Shown piece by piece: positions 1 to 6,200 of a stretch of 23,058 nucleotides of DNA. Within the stretch, counting starts at the first letter, position 1. Each line of letters begins with the position of its first letter. The notes beneath the pieces were generated by a model, which was not told the origin of the DNA, made no database searches, and was given only the letters and a program-made list of their open reading frames with translations. Origin of the DNA: JAQGMJ01 sp036271855 (lineage in GTDB: Bacteria > Pseudomonadota > Gammaproteobacteria > Burkholderiales > JAEUOS01); contig DATAZV010000346.1 in NCBI GenBank assembly GCA_036271855.1, positions 1 through 23,058 of the forward strand, read 5' to 3'. The position numbers were made by a program, and so were the translations under genes.

Positions 1-712
1 GCGCATCCGGGCGCGCGAGAACATCGAGCAGGCCGGCGCAGTCGCGCACCGTGCGCGCCATCGGCCCGACGTGGGCGACATTGCCCATCGGCGACAGCGG
101 CCAGGCCGGCACGCGGCCGAAATGCGCCTTGATGCCGGCCAGGCCGCAGAAGGAAGAAGGAATGCGGATCGAGCCGCCGCCGTCGGTGCCCACGTGCAGC
201 GCGCCCATGCCGGCGGCCAGCGCGGCGGAAGCGCCGCCGGAGGAGCCGCCCGGCGTCACGCCGAGGTTCCACGGATTGCGGGTGATGCCGGTGAGCGGCG
301 AATCGGTGACGCCCTTCCAGCCCCATTCCGGGGTGGTGGTCTTGCCCAGCAGCACCGCGCCGGCTTCGCGCAGGCGCGCGGTGGCGGGAGCGTCGTCGTT
401 CCACGGGCCCGCCGGGTCGACGGTTTTCGAGCCGCGCAGGGTGGGCCAGCCGCGGGCCAGCACCAGGTCCTTGATGCCTGCCGGCACACCGTCGATGAAC
501 GACAGGGGCCGGCCCTTGTGCCAGCGCGCCTCGGAGGCGCGCGCGGCGGCCAGCGCAGCTTCGTGGTCGACCAGGCAAAAGGCGTTGACGCGGGGATTGA
601 CGGCGTCGATGCGCGCCAGCACCGCCTGTGTCACCTCGACCGGCGACAGGCGTTTGGCCGCATAGCCGGCGCTGAGCTCGACCGCCGACAGGTGGTAGAG
701 CTTGCCACTCAT
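1..712 (-). CDS. Amidase-signature family hydrolase (3' end cut off by window edge)
   Basis: The reading frame starts at the ATG at 712 and stays open to base 1, so about 237 N-terminal residues of a protein normally near 450-500 residues are visible. The amidase signature is clear: a catalytic Lys in GIKDL (about residue 81), the Gly/Ser-rich GGSSGG loop (about 155-160) holding the cis-Ser, and the nucleophile Ser in DGGGSIRIPSS (about 181). The Ser-Ser spacing of 24 is typical of the Ser-cisSer-Lys family. Such enzymes hydrolyse amides to acid plus ammonia; the substrate cannot be told from this part. The start overlaps the stop of the tautomerase gene (ATGA), which suggests translational coupling and a shared transcript. 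It could equally be annotated as a GatA-like or AtzF-like amidase; a true GatA role is less likely without gatB/gatC nearby. Confidence 0.9.
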   Translation of the reverse strand, partial: MSGKLYHLSAVELSAGYAAKRLSPVEVTQAVLARIDAVNPRVNAFCLVDHEAALAAARASEARWHKGRPLSFIDGVPAGIKDLVLARGWPTLRGSKTVDPAGPWNDDAPATARLREAGAVLLGKTTTPEWGWKGVTDSPLTGITRNPWNLGVTPGGSSGGASAALAAGMGALHVGTDGGGSIRIPSSFCGLAGIKAHFGRVPAWPLSPMGNVAHVGPMARTVRDCAGLLDVLARPDA

Positions 713-900
713 GCGGATTTGTCGGACCAGAGCACGCCGGCGGTGGCCCAGTTTTCCTTTTTCACGTCTTCGTAAACAATGTCCACCGAGTCCGGGCCGC
801 ACTTGAGCACGCGGCAGGTTTCGCGGGTGATCGCCTCGGCCAGTTCGCGTTTTTGTTCCTTGGTGCGGCCTTCAAACAGCTTGATGTTGATCGCGGGCAT
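709..900 (-). CDS. 4-oxalocrotonate tautomerase-like small protein (63 aa)
   Basis: A 63-residue protein starting MPAINIKLFEGRT. The length and the Pro directly after the initiator Met, which becomes the catalytic N-terminal proline, are hallmarks of the 4-oxalocrotonate tautomerase family; these form hexamers and interconvert enol and keto acids in aromatic meta-cleavage or related pathways. A good ribosome-binding sequence (AAGGAAA) lies about 8 bases before the ATG at 900. The gene begins 13 bases after the fructosamine-kinase-like gene ends and its TGA overlaps the amidase ATG. The family call is firm; the substrate is not known, and an amidase partner could mean that the amide product is an unsaturated acid. 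A longer reading from 1074 in this frame would run through the upstream kinase gene and is rejected. Confidence 0.9.
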   Translation of the reverse strand: MPAINIKLFEGRTKEQKRELAEAITRETCRVLKCGPDSVDIVYEDVKKENWATAGVLWSDKSA

Positions 901-913
901 CGCGGGTTTCCTT

Positions 914-1810
914 TTACTTGAGGGCGGCGAGCAGCGCGTCGATTTGCGCGTGCACGGCTGGCGCATAGCTGTCGCCGAACAGGTGGTGGTGATTGAGCAA
1001 ATGGTACAACTGGTACAAACCCCTGCGGGTGGCGTAGCCGGCATCCAGCGGCCAGGCTTCGTTGTAGGCGGCATGAAAGGCGGGCGACAGGCCGCCGAAC
1101 ATTTCGGTCATCGCCAGTTCGGCCTCGCGGTCGCCGTAGTAGACCGCCGGGTCGTAGATCACCGGCTCGCCATCGGCGACAAAGCCGGCATTGCCCGGCC
1201 ACAGGTCGCCATGCAGCAGCGAGGGCTGCGGTGTGTAGCCGCTGAACAAACCGTCCATGCGCTCGGCCAGCTCGAAGCCGCGGTCGACCCAGGCCGCCGC
1301 CGCCGGCTGGCGCTGCGCCAGGCGCAATTGCGGCAGCAGACGCTGCTCGCGCCAGAACTGCGGCCAGCTGGCCATGCGCGTATTCGCCTGTGGCGTGGCG
1401 CCGATGTAATTGTCGCGCTCGAAGCCGTAGTCCGGCGCGGTGTGGCGATGCAGCTGCGCCAGTTCGCGGCCCAGGCGTGCGTGGGCCGCGGCGTCGCCCG
1501 GGCGCAGGTCGAGATGTTCGAGCAGCAACAGGTAATAGTGTGCTTCGCCGCCTACCAGCCAGGTCTGCGGCACCCGCACCGTCCGCGTCGCGCGCAGGGC
1601 TTCGAGACCGCGCGCCTCGGCACGCAGGCGCTCGCGCTGCTCCGGGTTGCCGACCTTGACGAAAAACCTGCCGCCATCGGCCAGGGTGGCGAGGAAAGCC
1701 GGCTGGATCGAGCCGCCGCTCACCGGGCTGAGGTCGCGGATCTCCACCACGCGCCGCGAGATGCGCCCAATCAGCGTGGCGATGCAGGTCTTGACGTGCT
1801 CGATTTGCAT
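914..1810 (-). CDS. Fructosamine kinase family protein (298 aa)
   Basis: The protein has the aminoglycoside-phosphotransferase-like kinase fold: a Lys in the N-lobe (FFVKVG, about residue 52), the catalytic loop HGDLWPGN (about 200-207) and the metal-binding Asp in YDPAVYYGDRE (about 220). The HGDLWPGN and DPA-YYGDRE motifs are characteristic of fructosamine-3-kinase/ketosamine-3-kinase family proteins, which phosphorylate ketoamines on glycated proteins so that the adducts break down. Length matches the family (about 290-300). The chosen start (MQIEHV, ATG at 1810) lies just after the divergent ubiX promoter region and is preceded by a TATCAT box 8 bases upstream with no clear ribosome-binding site. 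The open frame extends further upstream to 2635, but that part is antisense to ubiX. It is the first gene of a probable operon with the tautomerase and amidase. Confidence 0.9.
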   Translation of the reverse strand: MQIEHVKTCIATLIGRISRRVVEIRDLSPVSGGSIQPAFLATLADGGRFFVKVGNPEQRERLRAEARGLEALRATRTVRVPQTWLVGGEAHYYLLLLEHLDLRPGDAAAHARLGRELAQLHRHTAPDYGFERDNYIGATPQANTRMASWPQFWREQRLLPQLRLAQRQPAAAAWVDRGFELAERMDGLFSGYTPQPSLLHGDLWPGNAGFVADGEPVIYDPAVYYGDREAELAMTEMFGGLSPAFHAAYNEAWPLDAGYATRRGLYQLYHLLNHHHLFGDSYAPAVHAQIDALLAALK

Positions 1811-1818
1811 AGCGCGCC

Positions 1819-1824
1819 ATGATA
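1819..1824 (-). promoter_or_regulatory. Candidate -10 element of the fructosamine-kinase-like gene
   Basis: TATCAT on the minus strand, exactly 8 bases before the ATG at 1810. A promoter here would start transcription at or within about 2 bases of the start codon. No convincing -35 is visible, so this is suggestive only. Confidence 0.4.
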
Positions 1825-1854
1825 CATGCGCCTGCCGCGCCGGCGCCATGCGGC

Positions 1855-1860
1855 TACAAT
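1855..1860 (+). promoter_or_regulatory. Candidate -10 element of ubiX
   Basis: TACAAT on the plus strand, 7 bases before the ATG at 1868. It would put the transcription start next to the start codon. There is no purine-rich ribosome-binding site between box and ATG. The -35 is not clear. Confidence 0.45.
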
Positions 1861-1867
1861 GTGCGCC

Positions 1868-2467
1868 ATGACCAACGCCTCCGAAACCACACCCAAGCGC
1901 CTGGTGGTCGGCGTCACCGGCGCCACCGGCTGCATCTACGGCGTGCGCCTGCTGCAGGCGATGCAGGGCATGGCCGGCTGGGAGACCCATGTGGTGGTCT
2001 CCAACGCCGGCGCGCTGAACGCGCAGCATGAGCTTTCGATGTCGAAAAAGGAGATCGAAGCCCTGGGCGGCTACGCGCACGACGCGCGCGACATCGGCGC
2101 CTCGATCGCCAGCGGCTCCTTTCTTACCGCCGGCATGGTGATCGCGCCGTGCTCGATGAAAACCCTGGCGGCGGTGGCGCATGCCTTTGCCGACAACCTG
2201 ATCACCCGCGCCGCCGACGTCACGCTGAAAGAGCGCCGCCGCCTGGTGCTGGTGACGCGCGAGACACCGCTGAACCTGGCGCATCTGCGCAACATGACGG
2301 CGGTGACCGAGATGGGCGGCATCATCTACCCGCCGGTGCCGGCGCTGTACCAGACCCAGCATTCGATCGACGACCTGGTGAACCACACCGTGGGCCGGGT
2401 GCTCGACCTGTTCGGCGTCGAAACCCAGGGCCTGGTGGAACGCTGGCGCGGACTCGCCGCGGACTAG
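1868..2467 (+). CDS. ubiX: UbiX-family flavin prenyltransferase (199 aa)
   Basis: UbiX proteins attach a dimethylallyl group to reduced FMN, making the prenylated flavin cofactor used by UbiD-type decarboxylases. The N-terminal flavin-binding stretch (VGVTGATGCIYGVRLLQ, residues 14-30) and the MVIAPCSMKTLAAVAHAFADN segment (about 90-110) are typical, as is the later TLKERRRLVLVTRETPLN block with its conserved Lys and Glu (about 119-136) and the GGIIYPPVPALY segment. Length is normal for the family. The start at 1868 is preferred to the in-frame ATG at 1826 because homology begins near residue 10 and the longer form would overlap the promoter area. No ubiD-like gene lies in the window, so the product may serve ubiquinone synthesis or an aromatic-acid decarboxylase coded elsewhere. 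The usual small residue after TG in the first loop is Cys here. Confidence 0.92.
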   Translation: MTNASETTPKRLVVGVTGATGCIYGVRLLQAMQGMAGWETHVVVSNAGALNAQHELSMSKKEIEALGGYAHDARDIGASIASGSFLTAGMVIAPCSMKTLAAVAHAFADNLITRAADVTLKERRRLVLVTRETPLNLAHLRNMTAVTEMGGIIYPPVPALYQTQHSIDDLVNHTVGRVLDLFGVETQGLVERWRGLAAD

Positions 2468-2498
2468 CGCGCAGCGCTTCGGTCCCGCGTCGCGCCGC

Positions 2499-3863
2499 AT
2501 GTTCAAGCAACTCCTGCATTCGCTGACCCGGCGCGCGGCGCGCCCCGGCCCCGCAAGCGGCGCGGTACCCGGCCGTACCGAGCAGGCGCGCGCGGCGCAT
2601 GCCGCCTTCGAGCGGCAGTGCGCCGAGCTGCGCAATCCGGCGCATGCCGATGACGCTACGCTGCAGACCCTGCTGGCCTACGCGCATGTCTGCTATGAAG
2701 TGGAGACCGCGGCGGCCGACGCCGAGTGCGAGCGGGCGCTGCGGCGGGCACTGGCCCTGGACCCCAACCACCCGCAGGCTCTCTACGCGCTGGCGCTGCT
2801 GATTTCCGCCGACGCCCGCCTTGCCGAAGCCGAGACCCACCTGCGCGCTGCCTACGCACTGGCGCCGGACGACCTCAATGTGCGCTTCGCACTGGTGATG
2901 TGCCTGCTCGGGCGCAGCAATTACCCGGAAGGCTATCGCCTGTTCGGCGTGCGCCTGGAAACTCCCAGCCACCCGGCGCCGCACATCGCCGCCCTCCCCG
3001 CCTGGCGCGGCGAGGCGCTCGCCGGCAAGACGCTGGTACTGTGGACCGACTGGGGCGGCTTTGGCGACGACGTCGCCTATGCCCGCTACGCGCGCGCAAT
3101 CCGCGAAGTCCATCGCCCGGCACGCCTGATCGTCGCGGTGCGCAAGCCGATGCAGGGGTTGCTGGGCAGCCAGGCGTATGTCGACCAGGCGGTGGACCTC
3201 GACACTGCGGTCGAGGCCGACCTGCAGTGCTCGATGATCGAAGCCGTCGGCGCGATGGCCAGCGAATTCTCCACCCTGCCGGGCTGGCCCGCCTACCTCG
3301 AAGCACCGGCGCGGCAACAGCAGCAATGGCAGCGCCGCCTGCAGGGTGAACAGCGCCTCAAGGTGGGCCTGGTGTGGACCAGCACCTCGGCGCCGCTGGT
3401 CGATCTCGGCTGGAGCGGGCGCTACGACAAGCACCTGCCGGACCGCACACTCGCCGCCCTGGGCGGCCTCGAAAACGTGGTGTTCGTCAGCCTGCAAAAA
3501 GGGGCGGGCATCGCCAAGGCCGCGGACCTTTTACCCGGTGCCGCGGTGATCGATGTCACGGAGGAACTCGGCGACTTCGCCGACACCGCCGCACTGCTGC
3601 GCCAGCTCGACATCGTGGTCGCGGTCGACACCGCGGTCGGCCACCTGGCCGGTGCGCTCGGGGTGCCGACCCTATTGCTGGTGAAAAAAAGCCGCGGCTA
3701 TTTCTGGCCCGAGGCCGGCACGCGGACGCCCTGGTACCCGGCGATGCGCATGGTGGCGCAGGAGAAGGTGCGCGACTGGTCGCCGGTGCTGGCACGGGTG
3801 CGCGCCACCTTGCAGCGCCGCGCCGCCGGTATCCCCTGGCCGGAATGTTTCGACCAGGCCTAA
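2499..3863 (+). CDS. TPR protein with heptosyltransferase-like (GT9-like) C-terminal domain (454 aa)
   Basis: Residues about 40-165 hold at least two or three tetratricopeptide-like units, recognisable by the ALALDPNHPQALYALALL and AYALAPDDLNVRFALVM patterns. Residues about 180-450 resemble the glycosyltransferase domain found behind TPRs in bacteria (heptosyltransferase/O-GlcNAc-transferase-like GT-B fold): LVLWTDWGGFGDDVAYARY near the start and AVDTAVGHLAGALGVPTLLL near the C-terminus, the latter being the typical nucleotide-sugar-binding stretch. No signal peptide is seen. It begins 31 bases after ubiX on the same strand and may be cotranscribed. Likely role: cytoplasmic glycosyl transfer to protein or a surface polymer. 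Acceptor and sugar are unknown. It ends 16 bases from the convergent OsmC-like gene. Confidence 0.8.
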   Translation: MFKQLLHSLTRRAARPGPASGAVPGRTEQARAAHAAFERQCAELRNPAHADDATLQTLLAYAHVCYEVETAAADAECERALRRALALDPNHPQALYALALLISADARLAEAETHLRAAYALAPDDLNVRFALVMCLLGRSNYPEGYRLFGVRLETPSHPAPHIAALPAWRGEALAGKTLVLWTDWGGFGDDVAYARYARAIREVHRPARLIVAVRKPMQGLLGSQAYVDQAVDLDTAVEADLQCSMIEAVGAMASEFSTLPGWPAYLEAPARQQQQWQRRLQGEQRLKVGLVWTSTSAPLVDLGWSGRYDKHLPDRTLAALGGLENVVFVSLQKGAGIAKAADLLPGAAVIDVTEELGDFADTAALLRQLDIVVAVDTAVGHLAGALGVPTLLLVKKSRGYFWPEAGTRTPWYPAMRMVAQEKVRDWSPVLARVRATLQRRAAGIPWPECFDQA

Positions 3864-3879
3864 GGCCGCCGTGCGCCGC

Positions 3880-4389
3880 TCAGGCGCGCTCGAAGGCCGC
3901 CGCCAGCGCCGGCGGATTTTTTAGGGTCTGGTAGATCACGCAATAGCGCTCGGTCAGCTTGTGCAGCGTCGCCAGCTGTTCGGCGCTGGCGTCGGTGTCG
4001 AGCTCGAAGCTCAGGCGGATGTCGCGAAAGCCGACCGGCGCCTGCTTGTCCACCCCCAGGGTGCCGCGAAAGTCGAGGTCGCCCTCGGCGCGCACGGTAC
4101 CCTTGCGAATCTTGATTTCCAGCGCGGTGGCCACCGCCTTCAGCGTGACGCCGGCGCAGGCGACCAGAGCTTCGAGCAGCATGTCGCCGGAGCAGGCCTG
4201 CGCGCCGCTGCCGCCGGAAGCCGGATGCAGGCCGGCATCGACCAGCGCACGGCCGGTATCGACCTTGCAGGAGATGGATTCATCGCCCAGTTCGCCCTGC
4301 GCCTTCAGGGTGACGAGGGCGGCTTGCGGGTCTTCGCGATAAGCGGCTTTGAGCGGCGCTTGCAGCGCGCGCAGGGTGTCTACGTTCAT
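3880..4389 (-). CDS. OsmC-family protein (169 aa)
   Basis: OsmC/Ohr-family proteins are small dimeric thiol peroxidases acting on organic hydroperoxides. Two Cys residues sit in the expected contexts: ALVACAGVTLKA (about residue 78) and ERYCVIYQTL (about 150); a third, at about 66 (QACSGD), lies just before the first helix. The FxDIRLSFELDTDA strand and the HKLTERYC helix fit the family fold. Length is slightly above the usual 140-150 because of an N-terminal extension of about 30 residues. The start at 4389 is preferred; the frame could be read from 4434, but the extra residues (MRASAAPP...) look like translated intergenic DNA. A TATCAT box lies 8 bases before the ATG and there is no ribosome-binding site. 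Hydroperoxide specificity is inferred from family only. Confidence 0.88.
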   Translation of the reverse strand: MNVDTLRALQAPLKAAYREDPQAALVTLKAQGELGDESISCKVDTGRALVDAGLHPASGGSGAQACSGDMLLEALVACAGVTLKAVATALEIKIRKGTVRAEGDLDFRGTLGVDKQAPVGFRDIRLSFELDTDASAEQLATLHKLTERYCVIYQTLKNPPALAAAFERA

Positions 4390-4397
4390 GGTGCGCG

Positions 4398-4403
4398 ATG
4401 ATA
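4398..4403 (-). promoter_or_regulatory. Candidate -10 element of the OsmC-like gene
   Basis: TATCAT on the minus strand, 8 bases before the ATG at 4389; same hexamer and same spacing as at 1819-1824. Suggests a near-leaderless transcript. Confidence 0.4.
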
Positions 4404-4415
4404 CGCGATGCGGGG

Positions 4416-4452
4416 GGGCGGCGGATGCGCGCAAGCAGCCGCGCCGCCGCCC
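4416..4452. repeat. GC-rich inverted repeat between Bug gene and OsmC-like gene
   Basis: Perfect 9-base arms, GGGCGGCGG (4416-4424) and CCGCCGCCC (4444-4452), separated by 19 bases. A GTTTTTG run follows the right arm on the plus strand, which would suit a plus-strand terminator, yet both neighbouring genes are on the minus strand. It may attenuate readthrough from the Bug gene or be inert. Confidence 0.35.
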
Positions 4453-4464
4453 GTTTTTGCTTCG

Positions 4465-5442
4465 TCAGTCGGCGTACTGCCCGGCCTTTTTGATGATCGG
4501 CGTCCACTTGTCGATCTCGGCCTTCAGGTGGTTGCGCAGGCCTTCCGGGGTGACGTCGGCATCGGCCACCGCCACGGTGCCCAGCTTGTCCATCGCCGAG
4601 TGAAAGCCGGGGTCCTTCACCGCTGCCTGCAATGCCTTCACCAGCGCGTCGACCACCGGCTTGGGCGTGCCCTTGGGGGCGTAGACGCCGTGCCAGATCA
4701 CCACTTCGAACTGCGGATAGCCCTGCTCGGCCATGGTCGGCAGGTCCGGCAGCGAAGAGATGCGCTTGGCGGTGGTGGCGCCGTAAGCCTTGACGCGCTT
4801 GGTCTGGATCAGCTGTGTCGTCTGCGTGGTCTGGTCGCACAGCAGGTCGACCTGGCCGCCCTGCAGGTCGGTCATCGCCGGCGCCGTGCCTTTGTAGGGA
4901 ATGGTCTGCACCTCGGTCTGGATCGCGGTCTGGAACAGCAGGCCGCACAGGTGCGAGGCGGCGCCCAGGCCGGCATTGGCCAGGTTCACCTTCTTGGCAT
5001 TGGCCTTGACGTAGGCCACCAGCTCTTTCATGTTGTTGGCCGGAAAGGTCGGCCGCGCCACCAGCGTCATCGGCACGTTGACCACCTGGCCGATGTACTC
5101 ATAGTCGGTCAGCGGGTTGAAGCGCAGTTGGCGATACAGCGCCGGCGAGGTCGCCATGCCGATGTGGTGCAGCAGCAGGGTGTAGCCGTCCGGCGGCGCC
5201 TTGGCGACGAATTCGGAAGCGATGGTGCCGCCCGCCCCCGGCTTGTTGTCGACGATCACCGTGGTGCCCAGCGGCTTGGTCATCGCCTGCGCCAGCTGGC
5301 GCGCCACGATGTCGGTGGGGCCGCCGGCGGCGAACGGCACTTCCAGGGTCACCGGGCGCCCGCCCGGGTAGCCTTGGGCGGCGGCCGCGCCCGTGATCAG
5401 CGCGCATGCGGCGCCGGCCAGCAGGCCGATGGTGGTTTTCAT
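4465..5442 (-). CDS. Bug/TctC-family periplasmic solute-binding protein (325 aa)
   Basis: A clear signal peptide (MKTTIGLLAGAACALITGAAAA, cleavage near residue 22) is followed by the family opening VTLEVPFAAGGPTDIVARQLAQ (about 31-52) and VIVDNKPGAGGTIASEFVAKAPPDGYTLL, the two loops that hold the carboxylate ligand in Bug proteins. These are periplasmic receptors for dicarboxylates, aromatic acids or similar solutes, and are greatly expanded in Burkholderiales. Length is normal. The start at 5442 is fixed by the signal peptide and by an AGGAGA ribosome-binding site 8 bases upstream. No TctA/TctB membrane partner is nearby, as is common for orphan Bug genes. The ligand cannot be read from sequence; tartrate/malate or an aromatic acid would fit the neighbourhood. 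Confidence 0.92.
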   Translation of the reverse strand: MKTTIGLLAGAACALITGAAAAQGYPGGRPVTLEVPFAAGGPTDIVARQLAQAMTKPLGTTVIVDNKPGAGGTIASEFVAKAPPDGYTLLLHHIGMATSPALYRQLRFNPLTDYEYIGQVVNVPMTLVARPTFPANNMKELVAYVKANAKKVNLANAGLGAASHLCGLLFQTAIQTEVQTIPYKGTAPAMTDLQGGQVDLLCDQTTQTTQLIQTKRVKAYGATTAKRISSLPDLPTMAEQGYPQFEVVIWHGVYAPKGTPKPVVDALVKALQAAVKDPGFHSAMDKLGTVAVADADVTPEGLRNHLKAEIDKWTPIIKKAGQYAD

Positions 5443-5547
5443 GAGGATTGTCTCCTGTTGAGGATTGATTGAAACGCTCGTTTTTATTGAACAGGATACG
5501 TAGCGGCAGCAGATGAACCGACACCGCGCGTTCTTGTTTCTTTCGAC

Positions 5548-5584
5548 GAATTGAGCAATTCTATCCGCAATTGATTGCGCAATC
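5548..5584. promoter_or_regulatory. Cluster of GCAAT/ATTGC operator-like repeats
   Basis: The 343-base gap between the Bug gene (minus) and the small acidic gene (plus) contains GAATTGAGCAATTC (5548-5561), GCAATTGATTGC (5567-5578) and the perfect palindrome GATTGCGCAATC (5573-5584). The pentamer GCAAT begins at 5555, 5567 and 5579, exactly 12 bases apart. A TAGAAT hexamer on the minus strand overlaps the cluster, so a regulator of the Bug gene may bind here. The rest of the gap (5443-5547 and 5585-5785) shows no gene or recognisable element. Confidence 0.45.
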
Positions 5585-5785
5585 CATGCCGGCGCAGGTC
5601 CCGCAAGCGCCTTCCAGCCTCCCGAAGGCCAGACTGTGCATGGTGATCGAACCCCGCAGGTGCGCCAGCACGCACTTCGGACGGGTCCTATAGCCAAAAC
5701 CGCGCTTGTCCTACAGCGGCAACATGGGGAAGGCGGCATTCTTTAGCCATCGGAAGCCCCGCCACCGCGCAAAAGGAGTTCCATC

Positions 5786-5980
5786 ATGGCCAAGCACATC
5801 GACACCGGATATTTCGACCCCGCCCAATCGGCCCTGAATGGTGGCTTCGGCGATCTCGCCTCGCTGGCCCTTGAGGGCAACGGCGAGATCGCGGGCATGG
5901 ACGACGACCTGTTCGAAGACTACGACGAAGACAAGGACTTGCAGGACGTGATTTCCCTCGGCCTGCACATGGCCGACTGA
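5786..5980 (+). CDS. Small acidic protein of unknown function (64 aa)
   Basis: A 64-residue protein with a very acidic C-terminal half (DDDLFEDYDEDKDLQDV at about 39-55) and no Cys, signal peptide or membrane segment. A strong AAAAGGAG ribosome-binding site sits 8 bases before the ATG, which supports real translation. It is followed after 18 bases by the DUF3309-type gene, probably on the same transcript. I do not recognise a family. An antisense frame of 117 codons overlaps it but lacks any such support. The charge pattern would suit a small binding or chaperone-like partner, which is speculation. Confidence 0.65.
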   Translation: MAKHIDTGYFDPAQSALNGGFGDLASLALEGNGEIAGMDDDLFEDYDEDKDLQDVISLGLHMAD

Positions 5981-5998
5981 TCCAAACAAGGAAAAAAC

Positions 5999-6151
5999 AT
6001 GGGCCTCATTCTTCTGATTGTTCTCATCCTGCTGCTGATCGGCGCGCTGCCGACCTGGCCCCACAGCCGTTCCTGGGGCTATTACCCCAGCAGCGGTGTC
6101 GGTCTGGTCGTGGTGGTGTTGGTCGTGCTGTTGCTGATGGGCCGGATCTAG
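5999..6151 (+). CDS. DUF3309-type small membrane protein (50 aa)
   Basis: A 50-residue product: hydrophobic helix 1 (residues 2-17, MGLILLIVLILLLIGAL), a short polar turn PTWPHSRSWGYYPSSG, and helix 2 (about 33-48, VGLVVVVLVVLLLMGRI). The GALPTWPHSRSWGYYPS middle is the signature of the DUF3309 family, tiny inner-membrane proteins of unknown role that are common in Proteobacteria and often linked with stress conditions. An AAGGAAAA ribosome-binding site lies just upstream. It ends in TAG and is followed 13 bases later by a strong hairpin terminator. Confidence 0.88.
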   Translation: MGLILLIVLILLLIGALPTWPHSRSWGYYPSSGVGLVVVVLVVLLLMGRI

Positions 6152-6163
6152 TCCGGCGCGGCC

Positions 6164-6192
6164 ATTCGCGCCGGCAGGACCGGCGCGAATTT
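6164..6192. terminator. Hairpin terminator between convergent genes
   Basis: Perfect 11-base arms (ATTCGCGCCGG at 6164-6174 and its complement at 6180-6190) with a 5-base loop. A short T run follows on the plus strand, and an A/T pair closes the stem on both sides, so it can serve the DUF3309 gene and the convergent dehydrogenase. Confidence 0.7.
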
Positions 6193-6200
6193 CACTGCCA

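Noticed and set aside
2322..3497. A 391-codon minus-strand frame
   Set aside because: It is antisense to the TPR/glycosyltransferase gene and shows no protein motif.
4408..5472. A 354-codon plus-strand frame
   Set aside because: Antisense to the Bug protein gene, whose signal peptide and family motifs are unmistakable.
5711..6064. A 117-codon minus-strand frame over the small acidic gene
   Set aside because: No ribosome-binding site and no motif; the plus-strand reading has a strong site and a coherent acidic protein, followed by the recognised DUF3309 gene.
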